A DNA stretch of 64,000 nt from contig NC_085047.1 of assembly GCF_963662255.1 (NCBI RefSeq), positions 49,846,006 through 49,910,005 of the forward strand, read 5' to 3'. Shown here piece after piece: positions 48,746 to 62,504 of the stretch (its first letter is position 1; every line of letters begins with the position of its first letter). Both the position numbers and the translations under genes were made by a program. The notes below the pieces were generated by a model, which had not been told where the DNA came from, ran no database searches, and saw nothing but the letters and a program-made list of their open reading frames with translations. This DNA comes from Cinclus cinclus (taxonomy: Eukaryota > Chordata > Aves > Passeriformes > Cinclidae).

Positions 48746-51700
48746 CTGCAAAAGGAGAAAAGGGGGGTTATTAACATATTATATCAGCCTTTTTTTTCTC
48801 CAAAATACCCAGTTGAAACTACCTATAATTGGATTAGCACCTGTTCAGAAGTTTATACTGTTAGGTTTGAACTGCTTACTGGTTGAAGTTTGGTAAATCA
48901 GGGACTTGGGGCATGACAACAGTCTCTTAGAACACTGCATTCTTAAAGACATGATACTCCTGTTAGGAAAGTGCGCCTTCCTCTCTTAAGTAAGAAAGTG
49001 AAGTGGGCATTCATGCCAAGACTTAGGTGTTAAGCACTCTTTAATGATAAGGATGCAAAAAAGTTGCAGCCACCAAATCATTATTCCTGAGATATCAGAA
49101 CACTGAGCCTCTACTGCAAAACAGATTTTCCTGAAACATATTTTGATCCATGACACAGATTTTTCGAAATACAAAATGTCTGCATCTTGCCTTTTAATAC
49201 TAATTTGTAACATCAGCTGCATGTGAAAAATATAAAATTTAAAGTAGTAGTTCTCACAATGCTGCCTTTGTGAGCTTTAGCAACACAAAATTTTAAAAAA
49301 CGGTGCTTTCCCCAACTCATTCTGCTTGTGTCTGAAAATAAAATGATATTTTTTACATTCCAGTTTAAGCATATAAATACACTGTACACTTAGAGCATCT
49401 TCCTTAATTGTTTTTCTGAGAAATAGAAGGCAAAGATGATCTAAATTCTGTCCTTCCCAACTTATAGTAGAAAAAAAAGTCAGTGATATATTTAACAAGA
49501 ATTTAATCCTTAATACACAAATAATTCTGATTTGAGTAGACTTTGTCCTATCAAACTCAAGTTACAGCTTTTTCATATACAGTGAAATATCATTTTAAGT
49601 GAATAAATGAATAAGGAATGGCCAATAAATCTGAAGGCAACTGAAGCAAAAACCACCTCTCTGTTTTAATCACTACAGCATAGACTAAAGATTCACTAAT
49701 AAAAACCCTCACTACAATACTTCTATTAAATCATGTTTGTTGCCTACATATTTATTTTAAAAAAATGCAAATTATGATTAAAACTCGGGTTCAAACACAG
49801 GTGTAAGCACACAAAGTGATACAGAACTCCCCAAGATCCTTTGAAGGAGCTGTACTTCGGGAAAAGCCATCTCTACGGAAAGGCAAATCTGAAAGTTGCT
49901 TCATTTACTTGAAGCACTGCCTGTGCCTGCAACTAGAAGCTATTGATGGCTTGAAATCTGACAGATGTATTTTGGCTACTTGCTACCATGATACAACTGA
50001 AAACTCAAACTGACAATATGCTCTTTCCAAACTCCTTGGAAAAGGACTGTCTTCGTAACAAACTCTTGAATTAGAAAATAATCACATTAGGAACATCTTT
50101 CATAATATCAACACAATTCAGGAGATTTGATTAGTGAGTTGTGGAGATTATCTGTTTACAGTAATCAAGTAGAACTATGCTAATATTTATACTAACTAGT
50201 AGTGTGCATGGCTAGAAATTTCCAGCTTTTTCCTTGGAGCACCATGACAGCATCTCAGCAGCCTAACCTATGCTCAGTAATCCTTTCTTGCTCTTCTCTT
50301 TGTGCTCTCACTCCTTTCTCTCATTTTAACCAAAATTGTATTTAATTCCTTTCCCAACTGTTCAATTTCATCCTTCTTCTGCATTTTCTATCGTCAGAAC
50401 TTGCTTTTCACCCCCATATGGAATGTGGATGGCACATGTTGGGCTGACTTCCCTTCCCCAGTAAATATGGAAGCAAATGCTGCTGATTACCATTATCTAC
50501 CAAGAAATGTAGAACTGTTGATTATGTATTACTTCCCTAATTAATATTATTTGAAATGCAAACTGCAGAACAAATATTTAGCTAAAGGATTAAATTTCCT
50601 GTTGGAAACTGAACAACAGACTCTGCCCTGCTAGCCAACTCCCCAGCTCTCTGCACAGGCAGGACACAACAAAACTGTGCTGTTGCTCAAGCACCGCAGG
50701 CAACAGTGGTGCAGCTTTAGAGAGGTGTCTGTTCTACACTGCTCCCAATGCCACTAGCTCTGCTGTTCATGTAGTGACAGGCCATTCAGAGGAGGTATCA
50801 AAAGGGATTATTTCTTAAAAATAAAGTTTTTCACTCAAAAGCACTTTTTCCTATCAATTTCTCATTTTGAGACATCTTAGTTTATAGGAGTCTCAAATTC
50901 ATAAGCTACTACAAGGACATGTAAGGTAAATGTAAACAAAAATGGACTCCAGTTAAAAAAGAAAACATCAAACTGTTTCCTTGGAAACTTTTGTTTCACT
51001 GGATGATAAAGTGACTTTCAGGAGGTCCAAATCCCAGTCAATATTTCCTAATCACCTAAAGCAAATATAACACTAAGTGCTATAACTCAGTCAAAGAGAA
51101 CTGCAGCTAGAAAAGCGAAATGAAAGTGTATTATAATAGTATAAGAAACATAATATAAATATTGTGTTTAGCAAGAAACCTCCTGCCTCCACCTCCCTTT
51201 TAAAGGTAGCTAGTTCACTTAAGGTTAACTCTAATGAACAACACAAACTAAAGTAAGAGTCTTTTCAGGCTGTTTCATGAATTCCGGCTCCCCTTTCAGC
51301 TGTGTAACCTTACTCTTGATAACTTAATTAGTGCTGAAGTTAAGCCAATGTTTTAGAGATTCTTTTTCTTAAAACAATACAGCAACAAAAATATTTTTGA
51401 AAAACTCTAATATACATGTAAGATCCTTGGGGTAAAAACATGATTAAATCACAATGCATGAATGATTAAGAATGAACTAAAATGCCCTGAATCCAAGTAA
51501 GTGTTCAAAATTCATAGACCTAAGTTAATGCAAGAGTCAGCAGCATGCAGCTATTATTTTTCAGCTTAATTAATTAACTAATACATTAAATATGTTAAAC
51601 AAATATTCAACATTGTTTTCAGATTTAGACAAATGTCACTAAAGGGAAAAAATGCTGGTGGTAAAGAGCAGCACTTAGATGAATAGCAAAGTAAATCCCA

Positions 51701-52895
51701 GTTAGCTATCCTTGCCTGGAAATGTAGGGTAAGACTAGCATCTTTAATTGCAGAGAAGATCCAAGACTTAACATTTGTCTTTCAACTCTACTCCAACTGC
51801 TACTAGCTGCACTCACTGTCACCTGGTAAAAATACAAATTAAAGAGTGAATAAAAATTTCAGAGTTCTTCCAGCTAAGCTGACAATGATCTTCTTTGTAT
51901 ATTCAGAAGCATTAAAAATTTATATATGTGGAGAGTGAATCTATAAGTACATCACTAGGCAACACTGGAAATGGTAGAAAGTGAATCAATAGCTATATCA
52001 TCCAAGTCAATTCTTCATGGAACATCACCATAAGCCATCCAGAAACATTATTTTCAGATTCCTCTCAACTTCAGAAACAATTCATTGGTGGTTTTGTATA
52101 TTATGCTCTTTCTGTACTGCATTCAGGCACCAAACCATAAATATAATTTGAATATAAAAGTAGGAGCATTAATTTGTTTTTAAACTGGCACAGAATAGAG
52201 CGTCTCATATTATTTAGTCATTGACAGAGCTGACAATCCCATTGGGAAATGCTACCTACAAAAGGAGAGGTGACTTTAGAAATGTGTGTCACACCTCTAA
52301 CAAGGGCTCCCACAAAAATGCGTATTTGTTAGGAAGCAGTTGCCACGAGGGGGCACAGTTGAATTGCATTTCCTTAGCAAACGAAGTGAAGCCATTTACT
52401 GTTGTTTTCGCATAACTATGCAATTGTATCCCTGGGAGAGCACTGGACAGCAAGAATGCTTCCCCTCATTCTCATTCATAGGGTGTCTTCCTGCGTTGCA
52501 CTAAGATTTAAAGTATTGTTAGACTAATTATCATAAAGTTTATCAAGCATTTTAAAATATTTCAGATATTTATTAAGTAGCTTGTCCTACTAAATGCAGT
52601 GTAAGAGAGGTGGAACAAAATATTCCATTTAGAAAGACAACAAATAAAAGCACCACTATAGTTTCTTTGTGTGAGAGGAGACTTGATTTAGCAGGTGGTT
52701 CCTCTCAAAGTTTAACAACTCACAGTAACAACATGGAAAAATATGCAATAAAATACAATGTCACTCTATGCACAAGAAAAGCAGTTTAAAGCAGACCATC
52801 CTGTGATCTTGAACAGTAAAGTAGAACTCACTGAACTGTAAATACTTATCTCCTTTGTCTAATTGTAACATGTATAATGAAAATTATTTTCATAC
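48746..52895 (-). other. UBL3: UBL3 intron 3
   Basis: A 4150-bp AT-rich intron, low in repeats. I recognise no mobile element, RNA gene or additional exon in it. The near absence of CR1 in this and the neighbouring intron contrasts with the intergenic region to the left. Confidence 0.85.
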
Positions 52896-52982
52896 CTCCT
52901 AATGTCACATTGCCATGAAGAAACCTCCCTTGATAAATAAGTCGCAAGATATTTGGACTGCTGACTTGTTCTTCTTCCCAAT
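52896..52982 (-). CDS. UBL3: UBL3 coding exon 3 (residues 46-74 and first base of codon 75)
   Basis: The minus-strand acceptor AG is at 52984-52983 and the donor GT at 52895-52894 (GTATG). The exon completes Asp46 and then reads WEEEQVSSPNILRLIYQG and RFLHGNVTLG. This is the central part of the ubiquitin-like domain, including the LRLIYQGRFL strand-turn that corresponds to the ubiquitin region around Leu43-Gly47. The 87-nt length and the phases (one base carried in, one base carried out) fit the flanking exons exactly. No frameshift or stop is present. Confidence 0.97.
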
Positions 52983-53434
52983 CTGAAGAGAGAGAGAATT
53001 TCCACAGTTACATTGTAATAAAAACATAATTTGATACTTCACTAGCATTTATCCAGGTAGAAAATCGGGAACAGGACTCTTTTGCATAAAACACTGAAGA
53101 GAGAACACAGGCCAAAGGTACAGGAAGATAATTCAAGGCCAGAACTCCTGAAGTCTACTCTTGAATTTATTATTTGACATTGGGCATTGAAACACGTAAT
53201 TTTATGTCTGCAAGTATAAATATTACTGATGTCACAGACCGCAGGATATATTTGGTACATACACAAGTCCTAAAGAAAATATTTCATACGTGCAAATTGC
53301 TTCCTGACTCTTGATATCCAGGCCACTCTGAAGTTTCCCTTGCCATACTCCTAGTCACCAGCTAATTGACTAACTGGAGCTGCTCTCCAGCAACGGGAAG
53401 CTGCCACACACAGAGCGAGTGTGCATGTGATGGG

Positions 53435-54184
53435 TCACTTGAAACAGGACTCTGAGATCACAGCACTGAAAAAAAGCTCTGGAGGCAGCTCAGCGCTGGT
53501 CGATGACGGCCGGATCCAACCAGTTCCATGTCTGGAGGGGGCAGTGACCTGAGCAGCCCCCGACCCGACCGCCACCACAGAGCAGAACAGAGGCTCTCTC
53601 AGAGCAGACATCCGCCAATACATTCTAAGGAGCTTCTCAAAGGCCCGTCTGTGAATGTTTTTATGTGGCAAACAGTGGTTAAAAAAAAAAAAAAAAGCAA
53701 ACATGCATTTTCCTATAATGCTTAAGCCATCATAAATAAATGATAAGTTTAAGTCTTTTCCTACTCTTTTTCCATTCCCCGTCATAACGTGAAGAATAAA
53801 TATGCACTTTGCTTTCAGAACAAGTATCATAAAGCCTCTAAATGTTGAATTTAAACGGTCTCTCTGGGAATAGAGTGTCTTCTGTTTCTTAGATGACCAG
53901 ATATCTGGCAACAGTTGTTCACAAATGTTCTCTCTTTCTGTTTTTGTAGTGTTTATACAGCAAAATGAATATTCAAGCAAGGGATCAAGACAAGCCACAG
54001 AAACCAACCTGTTCACAGGGAACATACAATTAACATACAGGCAACAGCAACTGGCACCACAAAAGAAGAAGAACTGAAAAGGGTAGAAGGGGAAGCATTT
54101 AAAACAAAAGCCACAGCTGCAGAGTGTACGGAGAGGCATCTGGTACAAAAAGCAAGCAGGCAGAGACTGGGCAGCAGGAGCCAT
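53435..54184 (-). other. Unidentified 249-codon ATG frame inside UBL3 intron 2
   Basis: On the minus strand an ATG at 54184-54182 (context GAGATGG, purine at -3 and G at +4) opens a frame of 249 codons ending at 53435. The frame stays open upstream for another 19 codons starting at a GTG. It is the longest open frame in the window and is unusual for DNA of this composition. Against coding: it sits wholly within an intron, it includes a phenylalanine run made by a T-rich homopolymer, the N-terminal part is rich in Cys and Phe without domain structure, and I recognise no protein family. It could be chance, a decayed mobile element or a lineage-specific transcript. I do not assign a function. 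Confidence 0.2.
53681..53696 (+). repeat. (A)16 homopolymer in UBL3 intron 2
   Basis: Sixteen A bases. On the minus strand this T run codes for the phenylalanine stretch of the unexplained 249-codon frame. Confidence 0.9.
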
Positions 54185-54435
54185 CTCAGCCCTAGACCAT
54201 GGCAGGAGCAAGGCTGGTACCAACAGCAGAAGCTGCAACACTCCCAGGTGCTCCCATGTGCCTGGTTTGCAAGATTAGATCAAATTAGGCAACCTGAGCT
54301 ATTTGAATTTCAAGTATTTCCACTTAGGGTCTGATTCAATTGTCTTGTAATTCAAGCACATGCACGTTCTGCTGTGCTGTGAAGTGGGCTACATCAAGGA
54401 TATGAATTATTACACTGCTACCATAACTGTTTTGA

Positions 54436-54455
54436 TTTTTTTTTTTTTTTTTTTT
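54436..54455 (+). repeat. (T)20 homopolymer in UBL3 intron 2
   Basis: Twenty T bases, about 200 bp upstream (minus-strand sense) of the long intronic frame. Confidence 0.9.
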
Positions 54456-56520
54456 ACTCCATACAGTCTGAACTTCACTATATGTGGCTGTAAAGAGGAG
54501 AAATTCAGCCAGTTGACAGTGCCATAATGATGTAAAACCACAACCAAAAGAAGGCAGACTAGCTTTTGGCACAGGTATTTTCTCACTGTTAAGATGCCAA
54601 GTTACCCATCCTTTGAATTTCTGCTTCTTGGCTGGAAGTCTGAAACATTTCTTTCTGACATGAATTCGAATTTTAATTTCCACAATTACTAAATGAGCCA
54701 AGGACTCACTGCATCTACCTTTTTTTTAAAATCAAAGTTCAGTTAATTGCTGTACAAGAAAGAAGTTAATATTATTTAGAAGAAAATGGGGAGGGGAAAA
54801 AGAGAACAGGTAACCTATCTAGATGATATGCATTAAAATAAATTTGGCATTTTCTACTGCAAATCAAGAGATCCTTAAGAAAAGTATTACCAAAAGAGGT
54901 GGAGCAAGGTTTGCCTTAATCCTGCCAGCATGGGACAGAGGTTATTTCATTCCTTTTTTCCCCCCACAAGATCATGACAAGTCAAAATGGTGGTAAAAAC
55001 AATTATAGCATCTCTGTTTCAAGGCAACGTTAGTCCTCATCAAGATTTCTCAGTTCTGTGGCAAAGAGGAGCACTCTCAAACTGAAAAGAGCTAATGGAC
55101 TAATGTTTGTGAAAATCTAGATGCTATTCTGAAATGCTGAAGTGAGATTTTTTTTTCTTTTAAACTCAGACTATTCTTCTTTGCAAAAGAATTATATTTT
55201 CACCAAAATTTAGAGCACTCCCTCAGGACAGCAGGTATTTGAACTGAGGTTTCCATGTCTGGTTCTACTTTTTTTTAAAGAAGAGGCTTTCAAGTTTGGG
55301 TTTCTTCCCAACTCTAAACTCAGTATCTGCAACTTTCAGGCTCTTCACAAGACTGTGAATATGACATCACATGTTCACAGGCATAAACTTGAGTAATGAA
55401 AAAAAATCCAGTTCTGCCTCTACCAATTCAGATAAATATACACAAAGAACATTTGGTTATGACAACTATGTTATAGGCACACATTAAAATATGCACAGCA
55501 CTTTTTTAAAGCACTTTACATCTGTATCTAATACTTAAGAGGACTTAAAACCTCCTCCTTTGTTACATATTTTACTAAACACATAATACTGCATCCCAGC
55601 AAACCAAACAGCAACCTGATTTTTTTTCCTGACCTCAAAGACCAGTTTAAGGCCTAAAATACCAATTATCACCATTAATGTTTTGGCATAAACTATCATA
55701 CATCATATGTCTTTTACAAAGGCACCACAGAAACAGATAGTGCAATGTTTTAGTTTGTCTAAATAGTAGTCTTTTTAACATCAAAACAGTAACCCAAATG
55801 AAGTCCTGTACCAAAAGAAGCATTTTCTTTCATCGTATGTAATGCCATGTCTGTGTTTTGGCTATTTTCCCATGCAATCATAGTCGGGGAGAACAGAAGC
55901 ACTTTGTTTTGGGGACCTATTCACATATGTGAATACACATCTTAAGTTCTCAAGTTCATTTTCCAAAGCCAGTATTCCTGTATGACACCAAGTATATTTA
56001 CACAAACAACATCCAGTCTTCTAATGTCTCTTAAAATGGGCTTTTATATTTGTTTTTTCCTGGAAAAATATCAGTATTACAGATCCTTTCCAAGATAAGG
56101 CAGTAAGGAAGAAGTACCTCAGACTCAATTTCACTAATGCATTCCTGTGACTTCCCAAGTTTTATTTCAGCTGTCCTCACATAAGAGGTTTTATATCTCC
56201 AACATTTCCTCACACTTATTAGATCCTCTAACACGATCGATAAAGAAAAGTGTCTAAAGATGGGGGGGGAAAGTACTTCAATTCAGGGAAGCAAATTGTA
56301 GAAATAAAGTAGGAAATAGTCCTGACACCTAAAAATCTGCTCAACTGAAGGAACTGTAGGCAGGACACCTGTATTTCTATATAAATCTTTGTCCAGACAT
56401 TGAATAAACATACTTAATTTGGATGGTGAACAAGAGATCAGTTTACTGACACTTTAGTCTGAGTATATAGGGAAGCTCCGTGCCCAGCAGTTAAATAGCC
56501 AAAGCCACACTGCTACTCAC

Positions 56521-56629
56521 CCATTGGCCAGTTGTCATACACATGTTTTGCAATATCTGCAGCAGAGTCATTCGGTGAAAACAGGAACTCTTTTGTTTTC
56601 CCGCTTACCAAGATGAGGCGCAAATTTAT
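56521..56629 (-). CDS. UBL3: UBL3 coding exon 2 (residues 10-45 and first base of codon 46)
   Basis: On the minus strand, a pyrimidine-rich tract ending in AG (56631-56630) precedes codons for INLRLILVSGKTKEF, followed by LFSPNDSAADIAKHVYDN and WPM. A GTGAGT donor follows (GT at 56520-56519). This is the first half of the ubiquitin-like beta-grasp fold: strand 1, the turn, strand 2 and the start of the main helix. The exon begins in phase 0 and ends after one base of the aspartate codon, completed in the next exon. The only difference I notice from remembered human UBL3 is Ala for Ser in the NDSAAD stretch. There is no ATG start here, because the initiator is in exon 1 outside the window. Confidence 0.97.
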
Positions 56630-59600
56630 CTGGTAAAAAAAATCCAAACCATCGGTATTAGGAAAGCTTACAGAGATAACTTAATTTATTTTTTACAGTC
56701 ACTAAAAACTGTTGTTGGTTTTGAAAGACTGATCCAAATAATTTGAGAAAACAGTTTAACATGTTAACATATGTTAAAAAGAGGTTCAAAGAGGTCAATA
56801 AAATGTTGTTCGCATACACATAATCTAGGAAGATTAAATTCTAACAGCTGGTATTTTTGATTATAAACACCAGAACATTCTGTTAGTGATGGAATGAACT
56901 GTGCCAGTAAAAAAATAGCTTTCAATAATGTAGAATACTCTAGCAACAATGAATAAGCAACATAGCTCCTGAATGAAGAGGGAAAATATAGCTTAAAAAA
57001 TTAACTTAAAGAGAAAGAATTAAAATACCAAAATCTGCACCTGAATATCCTGCGAGCCTAAACAAAGCCTTAGAATGCTCCCTCCCCATCTCAGCCAATG
57101 CACCTCCTACAAAACACCAGGGAGTCAGACAGCATCCTTCCTTGCTCCCAGCTGCCAGAAAGCTGCCTTCCTGAATCCCTCTGCCAGCCTTCCTAATCCA
57201 AAACTTTGTCCCACAACTGTTTTCCACCACAAGCCAAGTGACACCCACATGCAACACCATAGTAACCTCACACCATAATTTTTCTTTCATTAATTTCCTC
57301 CATATAACCACTGGCAAGTTAAGCCATACCTTTCCTCTATTTGCAAATTACTGAATAGAATTTCTTTTCCATATAGCATTAACGTAACACATATAAAGAG
57401 GTCACAATGACATTATTTACAATGAAAAAAAAGATTAAATTTTGGCTCCTCCAGTGACTGTTAGCAAGGTCACAAAATACATTTGGGAAGCTAGCACTTA
57501 GCAATGCCCATGACCAGGAGGAGTCTAGCTACTGTTGTACTTTGACCCACAGGCCTACATCTCATCAAGTTTCAGTGAGACTTTAGCAGACTAACTGCTT
57601 GGATACTTTTTTCCAAGTCTCACACTCAAGCTGCGGCTCTCACTTCAGGTAAGTTCCAACAAAGAATTCTTTGTTTTCCACATCAAATAACAAGTTAAAA
57701 ATTTGCAGCAATGTCCAAGTTTTCTAGACTTCTTGAAAAAATCTCAGTGCATCATATTCACTGAACAGCCCTGCCTCAGCTGCCTACTCTCCTCTCCACT
57801 TATTTCAGAAGCTCTTCAGACAGATCATCTATTCCCTCTTGAATGCTTTGGCTTGGATTCACCCTACTTATCTTTAAGCATCTAATGGAGGTATCCAAAT
57901 TACAATCTCTATCATCCAGCACACTTCAAGGTCAGTGAAGGCAATGACCCCTCCTAATAGCAATTCAGTGTCTGTTTCAAAGTGTAGCAAGTGTAAAAAG
58001 AGTGAGCATAAAAGGCTAAATTCTCCTCCCTGTCCTCCTACTAACACCCCTTGGAAAATACAAGCCCTCCCATTAGTCCAGGAAAGAAGCCAAGTGGTAG
58101 CGGTCTCTGAGAAGGCACCACAGCCACCGCAGGAGCATCACTTCATACCAGGTAAGCACAAAAAAACTTGAGAGAAACTGAGGGAATGCCGTTTAGTCAA
58201 AGACAATTCTTCATAAAATTCAGTATATGTTTGGCTATACACAACAAAGTTTTGTTTCCTTTGAAACATCCACAATGATTAAGGAATTATATTCAAATTT
58301 CACCGGTATGTAGCAGAAAAAGCAGATCAAGTTCTACTGTTCCTGTTTACTCCAAAAACCTGACTACTGTGATGAAACTACACTGAAGCTTCAAAAGGTT
58401 GGACTATGTTCAGGTGTTGTTTTGCTTATACTGTCCTTCAGTTTCAGTATTTTGCCCCCCTTTACTGTCTCCACCTGTGTATGTATAGACAACACTCACA
58501 TATCCAGTTTCTTTAGCTGGACTACCCTAGATTAACTCTTCAAGCTTTCTCTAGTGAGACACCTATTCTTCCTTTCATCCTAGGAGCCTGTCTCTGCACA
58601 ATTTCTTTTATTTTCTCCTCAAACAAATGACAGTTTTTGAAGCATACTACATGATGTCTCACCATGCTTGTATAACACCACCAGTAATTTCCTCTGTCTA
58701 CTGGAAACATCTGTGACTGTGTCCCAAGAGCATATATACCTTCTTCCCAACTTGCACCATGCTGTTTTCTCAGTTTCTTTGTACCCTCTTCTACTTTGAT
58801 CCTTTCAATTATTCAGCCTCCAAGCTTTTATCTTGGCTCTATCACCCTAAAGCACATGGCTCCAAATTTCATTCCACTCCTATTACTCCATCCCTCAGAG
58901 AGAAAGAAGGCTTGGTGTAAAGAAGTATTCTGCATCACAAAGATGTTTCAGATTTCTCCCAGGTCTGGGCACTGGACCTAAGAAATCTCCCAAAGTTGTT
59001 CTTCCTCTCTATATTACAAGCACTTTCCAAACTTCATGTCATCAATGAATTCTAGCAGCAAGACATCTTCACACTTCTCTTTGTCATTAAAGAATCAGAA
59101 AACACCAAAATTGATCTGACAGTTGTTTCATAATGAATTTAATAACAAGCTCTCTCTGAGCTGCCTCCCCTACTCTCAACTAGGAGAGTCTCAACTCCTT
59201 TATATGAGGGTCATAGACACACAGTTTCTCTAATACTTTTTAATTTCTCCTGTTTAACCAACAGTTTTCAAAACAGCACCACATCAGTTACTAAGTACAC
59301 ATTCAGATGACACTCTAAAAATATGCACATAGAAAGTTCTTTTCATCAGCTTTTAGAAGTGGGGTGTACTGCATTTGATTCCACTCTTTCCATACGTCAT
59401 TATTTTAAATTATTTTAAAGCATTAATGCACCTCCTTACAATACCAACATAATGCCAAAAATTTAGGAAGTTCAGACCACATCATGATGTGTTACGTGTG
59501 CTTGGAATGGGCTGCCTCTTTAAAAGAACAAACAAGCCAATTGCACATTTTCAGCACCAGTGCCTAACCTACCTTAGCTTCTTCACCAACAGCCCTCTTT

Positions 59601-60137
59601 CCTCTCACTCAATTCCCCATATCCATTTCCTACACTCTAATGGGCTCATGAGACACTCCCCTTGGATTGCTCCCTGTGGCTAAGCAGTTCCCAAACTCTG
59701 AATTTGTATTGCTTATCTAAGGATTTATTTTGCTTAGTCTGTGTGTAGTTCAGTTGTGGTGGGGGTTACCTGTTTCCTCGGCAGTAGACTTAACACCAAA
59801 CCATCCACTCCCTACAGCTAACCTGGTTTGGATCCTACAAGGAAATAACTAAAAAAATAACCCCAAAAGATTAAGATTAGCCCCGCTCAGCACTTACAAG
59901 TATGGTTGTGGCACCACATTAACAGAAATGACGTTATTCTTCTTAATAACATTAGGGAGACACATTTCTTTTTATTCTCACTACTGAGTTTTGAGATCAC
60001 CAGAAAGACTAAAGTGATTACAGAAAGGAGACAAATATCACTAAAGAAATAAAACAAACTAACTTGGCTTCCTGGAAAATTTGATTAAGTCATACCTCTG
60101 CAGTTACTGTACACCATAAAATCAATATAAGCAAAAT

Positions 60138-60161
60138 GGGGGGGTGGGGGGGAGGAGGGGG
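60138..60161 (+). repeat. G-rich tract with G-quadruplex potential in UBL3 intron 1
   Basis: The order is G7, T, G7, A, GG, A, G5: four or more runs of at least three G within 24 bp, when the two G7 runs are split. The G-rich strand is the non-template strand for plus-strand transcription; in UBL3 pre-mRNA it is C-rich. Confidence 0.8.
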
Positions 60162-62504
60162 AAGAAAGTGTTAAAAATGTTAGATCCTTCTTTCTCCCTA
60201 CCTCCCTAAGATGGATAAGGTTCTTGTTACTGAAGAGCATTTCTTATAGCCTTATTATAAAATACAAAAGGCACATAGAGATAAGATAATTTTACAGGGT
60301 ATGGGTATATTACAAAGTATGTATAAAATGCAGGATATGTATTTTCATTTAAAAAATAATCATCACATTATCAGCAGAAGCCCAAAATTAATTTTTAAGT
60401 CAGTCAAGCAGATGTTACATCAAGAGCAAAGAAATAGCTGTTCTAATGAAAGGTTCAAGTATTTTCTTATTTATAGTACAGCATGCCACCAACGCATTTA
60501 GTTTCCATGTCTCTCTGTATATATATTTATGTTTCTTAATCTTGGCTTGAAGGAATCTTAGTCTTGAGTTGCATATCACACTACTCCAAAGGGTTTGAAG
60601 AAAATAATTCCAAAATTTGCATCTAAATTTAGAGTCCAATCTTATTTCTCTCAAGAATATTGGTAAATTTAACAACTTGTAACTGCTGCACTACTTAATC
60701 TTGCAAACAAACTATAGGGGATCTGAAAAAAATATTTCTTTGCAAAATTTCAGAAACCTCAGAATTAAAAGAAGAAAGAGAAAAGATAAGAGCATATGTG
60801 TATATACAATTACTCAAAGTGAAGAAAACAGTCTTAGTTAGGGGTAGAGGAATTTTGATATTAAAAACATCAAATTTTTATTTTTCAACTTAAGAAAGAA
60901 TTCTTAGTAATCTTAGCTATCCTGTATCCTATTTCCTACATTAAAAGCTGCCAAGGAGATTGCATCTGTATTTCTTGTATGCTTAAAGCCCCTCCACCTA
61001 TTCTTGTCAAGTGTCTTGGTCGCAAAAGGCTTGCAATTCTCATGGCCCTGACAAGTTTGCTCTTCAACTGGGGATGTTACAACACTGTCCTTATTATGGT
61101 TTTCTTTTTTTTCAGGGTACCAAAGGGAGTTTCATGGTCCAAAAGACTTTTGCAACAACAAAGTGAGAGGGATCATATCCTCACACTTCTGCATTGTAGT
61201 ACCAACTGCAACATTACTGCAGAAAGCAGTCAAGGGCAGCCAAAATATCAGAAAAAAGGATTAAATACAATTTGCAGACTACATCCCCTCTGCACAGTTA
61301 TGTAATAGCACATTCTGTTTGTGATCTCAAGCATGCAAACCTCACCCTCTCCCTCCCATCCCAATCTAATAATGACAGCTCCAGTAACTACCCCATCAGC
61401 TGCCCTGCATACACAATAAAATTTTTCAGTGTAGATTGTATTTCACAACAACGAACCCCACCACCATAAAGAAAACCACCCAAAAATAAAATTATACTTA
61501 TTAAAAGATTATAGTAACAACTGTGACCACAATTTTTGGAAGATAAATTTGGGTCGCATATATGCTGATATAGAGTAAGTTGTTTATTTTTTATTCTAGG
61601 CATCTACAAAGTTTGTTCATTCTTTAAGGCACATCTACAAAATGTCTTAGTGCACAGTGCATCTAATTTCACAGCTAATGTTAAATAAATGGAAAGTCAC
61701 TCTAACATCAGTAAACATTGTGTAGGTTGGAAATCTCATTTCTTAATGTTTAAGTGACTTCTATTCAGTCAAAAAAGCTAACTGGTTATCAATTTTATGC
61801 TCCAGTAGCATCTTAAGATTGCTCCCCAATTTATAATTAAAATGCAGAAAAGGAAAAGTGTCATATCACTACATCATATGCAGCCCCCAGTTTAAACTAA
61901 CTGCTTTTCCTTAGCTGTTTTAAGATTGAAATACATACAAAAACAATTTTTTCCTCAACAATACACTTATTTTTTGTTCAAGTTCATTATTGTAAGAAAT
62001 AAGTTAGCTCTCTAAAGACACATTAAGGTTTCCTAATGGCTCTAGGCCAAAGAAAAACCTCCCAGCCTCACTTTAGTGACTGAATTCCACCAGACTTACA
62101 TACGAGGTTGAACCAAGCCCAGATAACAGTCTAAGCATCACAGCAGCATCACACAAGCCAAGTCAGCAGGGACCTGCAGGTTCTGGACACCAGGTCACTG
62201 CTGAAATGCATCCACCTGAATATAATGAAGAACTTAAGTTTCTACATGTCCTGGAAGGCTGTTGTAGAACCTGAGCTGTTACACTGAGTGTTTCCTTCTC
62301 ATTCCCAGTATAAATTTATTCTTTAATACTTTACACTCACTGATGCTACATGCACATCATGCTCTAGCCAAAAAAAAAAAAACCTTGGGGTATTGATGGC
62401 TTTCTTCTACATCTGCATACAAGGACACACTTAGCTAAAATTAACAAGCAAAGCTTTTCTTCATTAAAAGGCTGGCTCTAGGTGGGACACTGTCTTCAGA
62501 ATTC

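Larger units (their letters stand above)
52983..56520 (-). other. UBL3: UBL3 intron 2
   Basis: A 3538-bp intron with GTGAGT donor and AG acceptor. It contains a 249-codon ATG frame on the same strand (53435-54184, listed separately), a 16-base A run (53681-53696) and a 20-base T run (54436-54455). The rest is unique AT-rich sequence with nothing I can name. Confidence 0.85.
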
